This document shows positions 31,804-40,116 of a DNA stretch of 64,000 bases, in pieces. The notes below the pieces were generated by a model that saw only the letters and a program-made list of their open reading frames with translations, had not been told where the DNA came from and made no database searches. The DNA is from Corallococcus caeni (GTDB lineage: Bacteria; Myxococcota; Myxococcia; Myxococcales; Myxococcaceae). The position numbers and the translations under genes were made by a program. How positions within the stretch are numbered: position 1 is the first letter of the stretch; every line of letters begins with the position of its first letter. The stretch lies in NCBI RefSeq assembly GCF_036245865.1, contig NZ_BTTW01000006.1, forward strand, positions 310,001 to 374,000, in the 5' to 3' direction.

Positions 31804-33408
31804 ATGCCGGATGAACTGATGGGGCGCCACCCGGAAGTGACGCAGGATGCTCGGGAGCTGGTCGAGCTGGCAACCACCGAAGAAGGGGTGGGAGAGCTGC
31901 TCCGTCGGGGATTGGACTGGGTGTCGCGCGTGGTGCCCTTCGACCTGGCCACGCTGTTCCTCCTGAAGGAGGGGCGGCTGGAGGCGGTGGCGGCGCGCGG
32001 CCCGCTCGCGAACCAGGCCGTGCGCAAGCACTCCTTGCAGCTGTCGGACTTCCCGTCCCTGAAGCACGCGCTGGAGACGCGGCGCGCGCGGGCGTTCACG
32101 GAGGAGGACCACTCGCACGGGGATGGCGACCCGTTCGACGGGGTGCTGGACCTGCCCGCGGGCCACGCGTGCATGGTGGTGCCGCTGTGCGCGGGGGAGC
32201 GCTGCTACGGCGTGCTGACGCTGGACCGCGCGCAGTGTGAAACGTACGCGCAGCCGGTGGTGGACCTGGTGGAGGTGTACGGGCAGATGCTGGCCACGGC
32301 GCTCCAGGGCGCCGAGCAGCGCGCGACGGCGGAGCGGCTGCACCGCCAGGACCACGAGCACGCGAAGCTGCTGGAGTCACAGCTGGGCGGGGACTCCGAG
32401 GGCATCCTGGAGTCGTCCTTGAGCCCGGTGATGCGCGACCTGTCCCGCCGCGCGCGGCAGGTGGCGGAGACGGACACGCCCGTGCTGATTACCGGGGAGA
32501 CGGGCACGGGCAAGGAGCGGCTGGCGCGGGCCATCCACCGCTGGAGCGCGCGGGCGGACCAGCCCTTCGTGTCGCTCAACTGCGCGGCGATTCCGGCGGG
32601 CCTCCTGGAGAGCGAGCTGTTTGGCCACGTGAAGGGGGCCTTCACCGGCGCGAACCGCGACCGCGCGGGCCGCTTCCAGATGGCGCACGGGGGCACGCTG
32701 CTCTTGGACGAGATTGGCGAGCTGCCGGTGGAGCTGCAGGCGAAGCTCTTGCGCGCGCTCCAGGAGAAGGCGTTCGAGCCGGTGGGCAGCGACAAGACGG
32801 TGCGGGCGGACGTGCGCATCCTCGCGGCGACGCACGTGGACCTGCACCAGGCCATCGCGCAGAAGCGCTTCCGCGAGGACCTCTTCTACCGGCTGAGCGT
32901 CTTCCCGCTGCGGCTGCCGCCCTTGCGCGAGCGGCGCGAGGACCTGCCGCAGCTCACCGTGTTCCTCCTGGACGAGCAGGCGAAGCGCACGGGCCGGCGG
33001 GGCATGCGGGTGACGGCGTCGGGGCTGGCGCGGCTGGCTGCGTACGACTGGCCGGGCAACCTGCGCGAGCTGGCGAACGCGCTGGAGCGCGCCACCATCC
33101 TCACGCGCGGCCAGGAGCTGACAGCGCAGTCCTTCGACCTTCCGGGTGGCGAGCGCGCGCGGGAGGCGCCGGGCCCGGCGTCGGTGGAGGAGACGCCGGC
33201 GCCGCTGCCCGCGGGGGCGAAGGTGCCCACGCTGGCGGCGGTGCAGCGTGAGCACATCCTGCGGGTGCTCACGCTCACCCGGGGCCGGGTCTACGGCGAG
33301 GGCGGGGCGGCGGCGCTGCTGGGGCTCAAGCCGTCCACGCTGCAGAGCCGGATGAAGAAGCTGGGCATCGCGCGGCTGGAGGGCTTCACCGCCGCCGAGG
33401 ACGCGTGA
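31804..33408 (+). CDS. Sigma-54 dependent transcriptional activator, GAF-AAA+-Fis
   Basis: Enhancer-binding protein of 534 aa. A GAF sensor domain spans about 18-170 ([25 protein letters not shown]). The AAA+ domain has Walker A GETGTGKE, the sigma-54 contact loop GAFTGA, Walker [11 protein letters not shown] and the arginine-finger region [10 protein letters not shown] Fis-type helix-turn-helix ends the protein ([20 protein letters not shown]). The GAF-first architecture resembles NorR and FhlA; there is no receiver domain. It is divergent from ahpC-ahpD, which has a sigma-54 promoter, so a peroxide- or NO-responsive activator of that operon is the best inference. Confidence 0.93.
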   Translation: MPDELMGRHPEVTQDARELVELATTEEGVGELLRRGLDWVSRVVPFDLATLFLLKEGRLEAVAARGPLANQAVRKHSLQLSDFPSLKHALETRRARAFTEEDHSHGDGDPFDGVLDLPAGHACMVVPLCAGERCYGVLTLDRAQCETYAQPVVDLVEVYGQMLATALQGAEQRATAERLHRQDHEHAKLLESQLGGDSEGILESSLSPVMRDLSRRARQVAETDTPVLITGETGTGKERLARAIHRWSARADQPFVSLNCAAIPAGLLESELFGHVKGAFTGANRDRAGRFQMAHGGTLLLDEIGELPVELQAKLLRALQEKAFEPVGSDKTVRADVRILAATHVDLHQAIAQKRFREDLFYRLSVFPLRLPPLRERREDLPQLTVFLLDEQAKRTGRRGMRVTASGLARLAAYDWPGNLRELANALERATILTRGQELTAQSFDLPGGERAREAPGPASVEETPAPLPAGAKVPTLAAVQREHILRVLTLTRGRVYGEGGAAALLGLKPSTLQSRMKKLGIARLEGFTAAEDA

Positions 33409-33415
33409 CGCTCGG

Positions 33416-34012
33416 TCAGTGCCAGCCGCTGTCCTCGCGGGCCTCGCGGCGGTCCTCGCGCGTCTCCTGGCGGTTCTGCGACTGCTCGGCGCGGGCCAGC
33501 TGGACCAGGTCGGCGATGAGCATGCGCTTGCGCGAGAGGCTGCGGCTGTCCAGCCGGCCGTAGAGGCCGTTGAGCTCCTGGGAGATGGAGCGCGTCTGCT
33601 GCAGCATGCGGGACTCCTGGCGGGCGTCGCGCACGTCGTCGCGGTGGTCCTGGCGGTCGTCGCGGCGGTAGCCGTCGTGGCGCACCTCGCGGGCGCTGGT
33701 GCGCGCCTCCCGCTTGTCCTGGGACAGCTCGCGGCGGGACTCGTTCAGCTCCGACGCCACGTAGCCGCGCAGCTCGTCTTCCACCTGGAGCAGGTCGCGG
33801 CGCGCCGAGCGGCCGCGAGCGGAGTCATAGCGGGCGAGCAGTGACTCCAGCTGGCGCAGGTCGTGGTGATCATCCCGGGTCTCGCGGCGGTCCTGCCGCA
33901 GCTCCTGGCGGTCCTGGACCTGCTCGCCGTGGTTGTTGCCGCGGGGACCGTCTGCGTGAGCCAGGGCCGGGAGGGACAGCGCCATCGTTGCCAGCAGCCA
34001 CTTCGCCATCAT
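33416..34012 (-). CDS. Secreted Arg/Asp/Gln-rich coiled-coil protein
   Basis: Protein of 198 aa with a signal peptide (LLATMALSLPALAHA, cleaved near residue 20). The mature part is almost entirely charged helix of the type QDRQELRQDRRETRDD, with repeated R-x-D-R-x-E patterns at both ends and a short hydrophobic core between. No cysteines or catalytic motifs were seen. ATG at 34012 follows GAAGGAG. It is convergent with the activator gene, 7 bp apart. The function is unknown; a periplasmic polyelectrolyte or metal-binding role would be guesswork. Confidence 0.78.
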   Translation of the reverse strand: MMAKWLLATMALSLPALAHADGPRGNNHGEQVQDRQELRQDRRETRDDHHDLRQLESLLARYDSARGRSARRDLLQVEDELRGYVASELNESRRELSQDKREARTSAREVRHDGYRRDDRQDHRDDVRDARQESRMLQQTRSISQELNGLYGRLDSRSLSRKRMLIADLVQLARAEQSQNRQETREDRREAREDSGWH

Positions 34013-34108
34013 GGGGGAGGCTCCTTCAAGTGCGTCGGATGCCAGGATGGACGCATCGGGCCGCCGCGAATTCACGGCCGGAGCCCTCCCCGGGGGTGGG
34101 AGCGGGGC

Positions 34109-35473
34109 CTACGACACCGCGGGTGCGGACGGGCGCGGCCTGGAGGGCGCCACGGGGTAGTGGGCCTCCTTGCCGAAGGGCTGGTCGAACAGGTGCGGAT
34201 CCGACTGGCGCGAGCGGAAGAGGTCCACGATGTAGTTCATCCGCTGATCCAGCTGGCTCCAGTCCTTCGCGGCGGTGCCATGGAGGCTGTCGGGCGTCTT
34301 GTCCATGCGGCCCAGCAGCGCCTTCAGCTTCGGGTCCTCGATGGTGCGCAGGTGCGGTGGGAAGAGCGTGGACTCCATGCCCGGAGGGGGCGGCAGGTCA
34401 TTGCCCAGCTTCAGCGCGCCGCCGGGCACCGCGAGCTTCATCATGTGCTCGGTGGCGATGCCCCGGAACGCGCCGGCCAGCGCGTCCACCAGCGGCTTCG
34501 TGGCCAGGTCCACCACGCCCGACTTGATGGCGGCCTTGGCGGCGAGGTTGGCGGGGAAGGGCAGGGCGTTGGCGCCGGCCTCGATGCTCTTCTTGAGGAT
34601 GTTGGCGAAGACCTCCTTCACCGGCGCGTTGAGCGCCTTCTCCACGTAGCCCTGGAGCTGGGTCTGCTCGTGCAGGCCCACGGTGTCGTTGGCCAGGAGC
34701 ATGAGCTCCGCCTTCTTGTTCGGGTCCTTCTCGAACATGGCCTTCGCGTAGTTGCCGAAGGCGTCCTTGAGCAGCGGCTTGTCCTTGGGGAAGCCGTCCA
34801 GGTACTTCTGGAGCTTCGCCGGGTCCAGCTGGGTGTCCCCCTGGAAGGTCTCCACGAAGCGGGCGAACTCGTGGCCCACCTCCTTGAAGACGAACTGGTT
34901 GCCGTCGCCAATGGCCTTGCTGACGTTGTCGAGCGCGTCCGCGCCAGCCCTGGCGATGTCCCCGGTGGGCATGGCGGGCAGGCCCAGCTTGCGCAGGAGG
35001 TCGTCCACCTTGGACATGGCCGCGCCGACGACGCCGCCGCCCTTGAGGACGTCCACGAAGGCCTTGGGCATGTCCTCCTGGCGGATGCTCACGCCGGCCT
35101 GCTTCGAGGCCCACGTCGCGTAGGTGGACCAGTTGGCGTTCTCCTTGCCCAGGAGCGTGCCCACGGCGTCGGACAGGTCGTGGTAGCCCTGGGTGATGGC
35201 CAGGTTGCGCGCGACGGGGTCCTTCATCGCGGCGATGTTCGCCACGTCCTGGGCGCTGGGGTAGCTGCCCGGCGTGGGGCGCGGGCCGCCCTGCTGGGGG
35301 GCCGCGGCGGGGGTGGACAGGGCCACCGGGGCCTTGCCGCCCTTGGGCGACTCGAAGAGGGACTTCTCCTGGGCCTTCCCGGGCTTCACCTCGTTGCGGG
35401 GGCGCGGCGGGACGGCCGGCTCCGGCAGGCGGGTCGTGGACGGGGTGCGCGGGCCGATCTTCGGAGGAGTCAT
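34109..35473 (-). CDS. Unknown protein coupled to pxpC
   Basis: Protein of 454 aa, not recognised. The N-terminal 70 residues are Pro/Lys/Ala-rich and probably disordered; the rest looks helical, with phrases such as ADALDNVSKAIGDGNQFVFKEVGHEFARFVETFQGDTQLDP, given here in part as a guide. A glycine/alanine-rich stretch near 290-340 (ANLAAKAAIKSGVVDLATKPLVDALAGAF in part) could be an amphipathic or membrane-inserting segment. There is no signal peptide. ATG at 35473 follows GGAGTC and overlaps the pxpC stop by 4 bp, so translation is probably coupled. The lack of a signal and the pore-like segment leave an effector role open. Confidence 0.72.
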   Translation of the reverse strand: MTPPKIGPRTPSTTRLPEPAVPPRPRNEVKPGKAQEKSLFESPKGGKAPVALSTPAAAPQQGGPRPTPGSYPSAQDVANIAAMKDPVARNLAITQGYHDLSDAVGTLLGKENANWSTYATWASKQAGVSIRQEDMPKAFVDVLKGGGVVGAAMSKVDDLLRKLGLPAMPTGDIARAGADALDNVSKAIGDGNQFVFKEVGHEFARFVETFQGDTQLDPAKLQKYLDGFPKDKPLLKDAFGNYAKAMFEKDPNKKAELMLLANDTVGLHEQTQLQGYVEKALNAPVKEVFANILKKSIEAGANALPFPANLAAKAAIKSGVVDLATKPLVDALAGAFRGIATEHMMKLAVPGGALKLGNDLPPPPGMESTLFPPHLRTIEDPKLKALLGRMDKTPDSLHGTAAKDWSQLDQRMNYIVDLFRSRQSDPHLFDQPFGKEAHYPVAPSRPRPSAPAVS

Positions 35474-36384
35474 GCCCCCAGTATCGGCGGGAGGGGGCCC
35501 GAAGTTGTCCCTGCCGGCCGGGCGGGGTGGTTCTTCCAGGCGCGCTGGGCTTCTTCCAGGGAGACGGCCTGGAAGCGCACCGGGGCGCCCGGACGACGGG
35601 CCCCCAGCCGGCCCCAGTCCGCGCGGATGACGGCGGCGATGAGCGGGTAGCCCCCGGTGGTGGGGTGGTCCGGGCCCAGCACGATGGGTGTCCCGGAGAG
35701 GGTGACCTGGATGGCGCCGCGCACCATGGGGCGGGAGGTGCCCGCGCCCTCGTCGCCGTGAGGCACGGGAGGCCCGTCCAGGCGCTGGCCCACGCGGTCG
35801 CTGGAGGGCGACACGGTGAAGGTGCTGCCCAGGAGGAGCGCCACGGCCGCGTCGCCAAAGCGGGACGCATCCGGGCCCAGGAGCACGCGCAGCGGGGCGG
35901 CGGGGTCCAGGGCTTCGGTGAGACGCAGGAGGTCGGCTTCGGAAGGCGTGGTGGGAGGACCCAGCGGGATCCGGTCTCCGCTGCGCAGGGGCCGACCCTC
36001 CCATCCGCCCAGACGGGCCACCCACAGGGTGCCCCGGCCACCAAGGATCTCAGGGACGGCCAGCGCGCCATCCACGGCCACGTAGCGCACGGCGTACCCG
36101 GTGGGGGCGGGCACTGTGAGCGTGGCGCCGTCCGCGAGGAGGGTGGGGGCCTCTCCATCCACGGAAACTCGGACGTCACGGCCCCGGGCGCGCAGCTCCA
36201 GCCGGCCGAAGGCTTCGAACGCCGCGGCGCCCGGTGCATTGCCCACCGCGCGGTTCGCCGCGACGAGCAACTCCGGCACCCACGCGCCGCCGGGCGGCAC
36301 GCCGTGATGCATGACCCCAGGCCGTCCACCGTCCTGCACCGTGGCGGGCGCGCCCAGGCCGGCAATCTCCACCCATGCGCTCAT
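35470..36384 (-). CDS. pxpC: 5-oxoprolinase subunit C / biotin-dependent carboxyltransferase family
   Basis: Protein of 304 aa matching PxpC/KipA (allophanate hydrolase subunit 2 family). Typical N-terminus IAGLGAPATVQDGGRPG, then HHGVPPGGAWVPELLVAANRAVGN and SDRVGQRLDG, ending with the PIVLGPDHPTTGGYP motif. With PxpA and PxpB it cleaves 5-oxoproline to glutamate using ATP. The PxpA-PxpB fusion gene lies upstream on the same strand but is separated by a 641-bp region filled with a repeat array, which is unusual for this operon. Confidence 0.92.
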   Translation of the reverse strand: MSAWVEIAGLGAPATVQDGGRPGVMHHGVPPGGAWVPELLVAANRAVGNAPGAAAFEAFGRLELRARGRDVRVSVDGEAPTLLADGATLTVPAPTGYAVRYVAVDGALAVPEILGGRGTLWVARLGGWEGRPLRSGDRIPLGPPTTPSEADLLRLTEALDPAAPLRVLLGPDASRFGDAAVALLLGSTFTVSPSSDRVGQRLDGPPVPHGDEGAGTSRPMVRGAIQVTLSGTPIVLGPDHPTTGGYPLIAAVIRADWGRLGARRPGAPVRFQAVSLEEAQRAWKNHPARPAGTTSGPLPPILGA

Positions 36385-36404
36385 GACGCTTCACCCCGCA
36401 TGGT

Positions 36405-36862
36405 CGTGCCAGGTCCCTTGGACATGGGCTCTGTCTCCCGGATGAGCAGGTGAGAACCCGGCTGAGGCTCCACGTCGGCTGTGCGCCGCGCGAACCTGTC
36501 CGACAGTCGGACAGGTTGAGACGACCGGGGCGGGGCTCGTCCGCTCCACTCTGGCAGCGGAAACCGGTCCGACAGTCGGACAGGTTTGGAGCACCGGAGC
36601 GGGGCGTGTCCGCTCCCCACTGGCAGCGGAAACCGGTCCGACAGTCGGACAGGTTGGGAGGACTGGCGCGGGGAGCAGCCGCTCCATTCTGGCCGCGGAA
36701 ACTGGTCCCACAGTCGGACCAGTTGGGAGCATCGGAGCGGGGATCGCCCGCTCCATTCTGGCCGCGGAAACCGGTCCGACAGTCGGACCAGTTGGGAGCA
36801 CCGGAGCGGGGAGCGTCCGCTTCACCCTGGCAGCGGATGCCGGTCCGGCTGCCAGACGGGGC
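36405..36862 (+). repeat. Palindromic repeat element, copy B: six-unit 69-bp tandem array
   Basis: A leader ending near 36492 (GATGAGCAGGTGAGAACCCGG) is followed by palindromes centred at 36505, 36574, 36643, 36712, 36781 and about 36850, each exactly 69 bp apart. The first has perfect 12-bp arms AACCTGTCCGAC and GTCGGACAGGTT; the last is degenerate. Between palindromes each unit also has a GGAGCGG-n7-CCGCTCC stem. Arms vary between CCTG/CAGG and CTGG/CCAG, a compensatory change in the fourth copy. It sits between pxpAB and pxpC. Confidence 0.88.
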
Positions 36863-37025
36863 AGATCCGTGTCAGACAAGAGGTGTAGACCCTGCTTGCT
36901 CAAGGGCCTGGCGGAACCGCGGGCGTGTTCATCCGTCCTCGCGTGGCGTGAGTGTGGCTGGGCTTCGACCCTGGCGGCATCCATGGGATGCCGTGCGTTC
37001 CTGCCCGGCCTCCTGAGCAGGGCCT
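36863..37025. other. Non-repetitive remainder of the pxpAB-pxpC gap
   Basis: About 160 bp between the array and the stop codon of the pxpA-pxpB fusion. I see no gene, hairpin or promoter that I can support. Confidence 0.5.
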
Positions 37026-38315
37026 TCATGCGTCCACCGGCTCGAAGCGCACGCGGTCGCCCAGGTGCAGCACCGCGCCGCGCTGGGGGTCGAACGCGGT
37101 GAAGTCCAGCGCGGTGCCCACGAGGTTCCAGCCTCCCGGTGACGCGAACGGATACACGCCCGTGCGCTCACCCGCGATGCCCACCGCGAGCGCTGGCACC
37201 CGCGTGCGCGGCACCGGCAGCCGGGGACACGCGATGCGAGGATCCACGTCTCCCAGGTACGCGAAGCCGGGCAGGAAGCCCACGCAGCGCACCGTGTACT
37301 CGCGGGCCGTGTGGCGCCGCACCACCTCCTCCACGGACAGGCCCGCGTGCCCGGCCACCTTCGGCAGGTCCTCGCCGTCGTAGCGCACGCGGATGCGGAT
37401 GAGCGGATGCTCCACCGACGCGACGGGCGCCACGCGCAGCCGCGTCAACGCGAGCGCCGGGGACTCCGGCGGTGTCGCCGGGTCGAAGTACACGCACGCG
37501 TGGGCCTCGGTGATGACCGCGTCCTGGACGCCCGGGAGCGCGCACAGGGCCTCTCTCGCCAGGCCCCGGTCCACCGCCTCCGGCAGCACCAGCCGCAGCG
37601 CGCTGTCTCCCATGGGCTCGGGTGGCTGCTCCAGCGCGTCCAGCATCGCGCGCACCTCGCGGGCCAGCGTCACCGCGCCCGGGGTGTCGCCGTGCACGCA
37701 GAGCGTGTCCACCGTGCCGCCGGTGGCCAGCCGTACCGTGTTCTGTCGCGCCTGCCCCACGTCCGTCAGCACCGCGCCGGGCTGGCCTCGTGGAATCAGC
37801 GAACCGTCCGGCAGCGTGCCCCGGTCCGCGAAGCCCTCACGCGCATACTTGAGTCCCGTGGCCACCGCCGCGTCCCTCAGCGCTCCCGCGCCGGGCCCCA
37901 CCACCGTGACGTCGGTTCCCAATGCCTCCACCACGCCGTCCACCACCGCGCGCGCCAGCGCGGGGGACTTGTTGGCCGCGTGGTACAGCGCGCCGTGGGG
38001 CTTCGCATGCCGCACCGGCACGCCGCGCTCGCGGGCCAGCGCGGCCAGCCGTCCGCACTGCTCCGCCACCTGCGCGCGCAGCACCTCCGGCGCCACGTCC
38101 AGGGCCTTGCGCCCGAAGCCCTCGCGGTCCGCGTACGACGGGTGCGCTCCGGCCAGCGTGCCGTGGCGCTCGCACAGCTCCAGCGCCCGCCGCATGGACG
38201 CCGCATCCCCCGCGTGTCCTCCACAGGCGATGTTCGCCAGGTGCGCGAGCGCGTAGAGCTGTTCGTCCTCCCCGGGCAGCTCCCCCAGGTCGATGTTGAG
38301 CAGGCACCGCGTCAT
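37026..38315 (-). CDS. 5-oxoprolinase subunits A and B fused (PxpA-PxpB)
   Basis: Fusion of 429 aa. Residues about 1-235 are the LamB/YcsF family (PxpA): LLNIDLGE, NIACGGHAGD, HPSYADREGFGRK, KPHGALYHAANKS and VHGDTPGA. Residues about 240-429 are the KipI/PxpB family: MGDSALRLVLPEAVD, then VRCVGFLPGFAYLGDVD, PRLPVPRTRVPALAVGIAG and FASPGGWNLVG. The two are usually separate genes. The fusion joins them with a short linker (EQPPEP). PxpC is encoded downstream beyond the repeat array. The product should activate 5-oxoproline by phosphorylation and ring opening. Confidence 0.93.
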   Translation of the reverse strand: MTRCLLNIDLGELPGEDEQLYALAHLANIACGGHAGDAASMRRALELCERHGTLAGAHPSYADREGFGRKALDVAPEVLRAQVAEQCGRLAALARERGVPVRHAKPHGALYHAANKSPALARAVVDGVVEALGTDVTVVGPGAGALRDAAVATGLKYAREGFADRGTLPDGSLIPRGQPGAVLTDVGQARQNTVRLATGGTVDTLCVHGDTPGAVTLAREVRAMLDALEQPPEPMGDSALRLVLPEAVDRGLAREALCALPGVQDAVITEAHACVYFDPATPPESPALALTRLRVAPVASVEHPLIRIRVRYDGEDLPKVAGHAGLSVEEVVRRHTAREYTVRCVGFLPGFAYLGDVDPRIACPRLPVPRTRVPALAVGIAGERTGVYPFASPGGWNLVGTALDFTAFDPQRGAVLHLGDRVRFEPVDA

Positions 38316-38342
38316 GGGCCCACGCTACGCGAGCCCCCCACC

Positions 38343-39035
38343 TCAGCGGTAGGTGATGAGCGCGCGGTGTTCGCCCTCAAAGTGTCCGTGCTCGTTGAGC
38401 GTGGACAGATACCGGCCCCGCTCGCTGTAGAGGACCTTCGTGATTCCACAGTTCGCCAGCGTCCAGTTCGTCCGGAACGCATGCTCGTCCGGGATGCCCA
38501 GCAGGTCCTGGCTGATGGCCGTGATGGGGCCGCCGGAAGTGAACACCAGCGCCGTCCGGGAGGGCCCAAGCGACGCCACGAGCGTCGCCAGCGCCTCCAG
38601 GCAGCGCGCCTTGAAGGCGGCCCAGGACTCCCGGTACTCGCTGTCGTGGCCGCCCGCGACCCAGCGCCCCACGGCCTGCGTGAAGAGGTCCTGGTAGGCG
38701 CGGCGCGGATCCTTCGCCTGCGCCAGCTCCTCGCGCAGCACGGCGAAGTCCGCGTAGCGCGGCGTGTGCCGGTGCACGACCTCCTCGTGGTCGAACTCGT
38801 TGAACCCTGGCGTCCGCACGGGCTCCACCTGCTGGCCCAGCGCCTGGAGGCACGCGTCCGCCGTCTCGCGGTGGCGCAGCATCGTGCCGGTCACCACCGC
38901 GTCCACCTTCGGCAGTCGCGAGCGCAGGGCTTCACCCAGGACGCGCGCCTGCTGCACGCCCACGTCCGACAGCTTGTCGTAGTCCTTCGCGCCGAAGGAC
39001 GCCTGGCCGTGGCGGATGAGGTAGAGCGCGCCCAT
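38343..39035 (-). CDS. Histidine phosphatase superfamily protein with a replaced second histidine
   Basis: Protein of 230 aa. The N-terminal LIRHGQASFG carries the phospho-accepting His, and GTMLRHRETA and FNEFDH supply the Arg and acidic residue. In the C-terminal motif, where phosphatases of this fold have a second His (as in VSHGG), the sequence reads VFTSGGPI, with Ser in that place. I know such variants exist, so activity may be altered rather than lost. It starts at the stop of the phosphotransferase gene (TGATG), forming an operon with the acyl-CoA dehydrogenase. Confidence 0.85.
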   Translation of the reverse strand: MGALYLIRHGQASFGAKDYDKLSDVGVQQARVLGEALRSRLPKVDAVVTGTMLRHRETADACLQALGQQVEPVRTPGFNEFDHEEVVHRHTPRYADFAVLREELAQAKDPRRAYQDLFTQAVGRWVAGGHDSEYRESWAAFKARCLEALATLVASLGPSRTALVFTSGGPITAISQDLLGIPDEHAFRTNWTLANCGITKVLYSERGRYLSTLNEHGHFEGEHRALITYR

Positions 39036-40114
39036 CAGCCGCCCGCCTTCTTGATGAGCTGGCGGCAGCGGTAGGCCAGGTAGTTGACGATGAGCCAGTA
39101 GTTCTTGAACGCCGGGTTGCGCGTCTGCTTGTGGTGGTAGCGGTAGTAGATCTGCTGCGCGATGACCGCGAGCCGGAACACGCCGTAGACCTCGTAGAAG
39201 GTCCAGTTGACGGGCTTCAGGCCGGTGCGCTCCAGGTAGTACGCCACCACCTCCTCGCGCGTGAGCATGCCGGGCAGGTCCGTGGGCTGCCGCCGCGTCA
39301 TGCGCAGGAACGCGTCGTCATCCGCCTGGACCCAGTAGGCCAGCGTGTTGCCCAGGTCCATCAGCGGGTCGCCCAGCGTGGCCATCTCCCAGTCCAGCAC
39401 CCCGATGACCTGCGTGGGGTCCTCCGGCTTGAGCACCACGTTGTCGAAGCGCCAGTCGTTGTGGATGACGCACGTCTTGATGTCCGGCGGGACGTGCGCG
39501 GCCAGCCAGTCCCGCGTGCGCTTCATCCGGGGCACGTTCCAGGTGCGCGCCTTCTCGTAGCGGTCGGACCAGCCCGAAATCTGACGCTGCGGATAGCCCG
39601 GCCCCTTGCCCAGCGACGTCAGGCCCACCGCCTGCGCGTCCACGCAGTGCAGCGCGATGAGCTGATCCACCACGTTGAGGCACAGCTGGCGCGTGCGGGC
39701 CTTGTCCAGATTGAGCCCCTTGGGCAGGTGCTTGCGCGGGATGAGGCCGGGGATGCGCTCCATCACGTAGAACTCAGCTCCCAGCACGGCCGGGTCCTGG
39801 CACAGCCCCACCATGGTGGGCACCACCGGGTACACGGGCTTGAGCGCCTGCTGCACCGTGTACTCGCGCGACATGTCGTGCGCGGACTTCGCCTTGGTGC
39901 CCGCGGGCGGCCTGCGCAGGATGAGGTCGCGGTTCTCGTACTTGAGCCGGTAGGTCCAGTTGGAGGCGCCGCCCGTGTACTGCGTCACCTCCGGGGTGCC
40001 CTGGAGCGAGGGCACCTGGGCCTTCAGCCACGCGTCCACCGCGGGCACGTCCAGCGCCTCGCCAGAGCGCACGGCCTTCCCCTCGTCCAGCGGGATGGAG
40101 ACCGGGGTCGTCAT
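39035..40114 (-). CDS. APH-family phosphotransferase (ACAD10/11-like)
   Basis: Kinase-like protein of 359 aa. The phosphate loop region is YTGGASNWTYRLKYENRDLILRRPP in part, the catalytic Brenner motif is VIHNDWRFDNVVL and the metal-binding Asp is in VLDWEMATLGDPLMDLG. This subgroup resembles the phosphotransferase domain of ACAD10/11, which acts on 4-hydroxyacyl-CoAs together with an acyl-CoA dehydrogenase. Here the adjacent gene, 2 bp upstream, is an acyl-CoA dehydrogenase, which fits that pathway. Confidence 0.9.
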   Translation of the reverse strand: MTTPVSIPLDEGKAVRSGEALDVPAVDAWLKAQVPSLQGTPEVTQYTGGASNWTYRLKYENRDLILRRPPAGTKAKSAHDMSREYTVQQALKPVYPVVPTMVGLCQDPAVLGAEFYVMERIPGLIPRKHLPKGLNLDKARTRQLCLNVVDQLIALHCVDAQAVGLTSLGKGPGYPQRQISGWSDRYEKARTWNVPRMKRTRDWLAAHVPPDIKTCVIHNDWRFDNVVLKPEDPTQVIGVLDWEMATLGDPLMDLGNTLAYWVQADDDAFLRMTRRQPTDLPGMLTREEVVAYYLERTGLKPVNWTFYEVYGVFRLAVIAQQIYYRYHHKQTRNPAFKNYWLIVNYLAYRCRQLIKKAGG

Positions 40115-40116
40115 GT

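Noticed and set aside
36490-36862. CRISPR array
   Set aside because: The spacing is regular and the units palindromic, but the sequence between palindromes is conserved between units instead of unique, and there are no cas genes.
36391-37029. Long minus-strand and plus-strand open frames across the array, with 23-residue repeats such as PTGPTVGPVSAARMERAIPAP
   Set aside because: The 69-bp period is divisible by three, so any open frame stays open. The repeats are palindromic and free of stops in both directions, and there is no RBS or conserved protein. I treat it as a DNA/RNA repeat.
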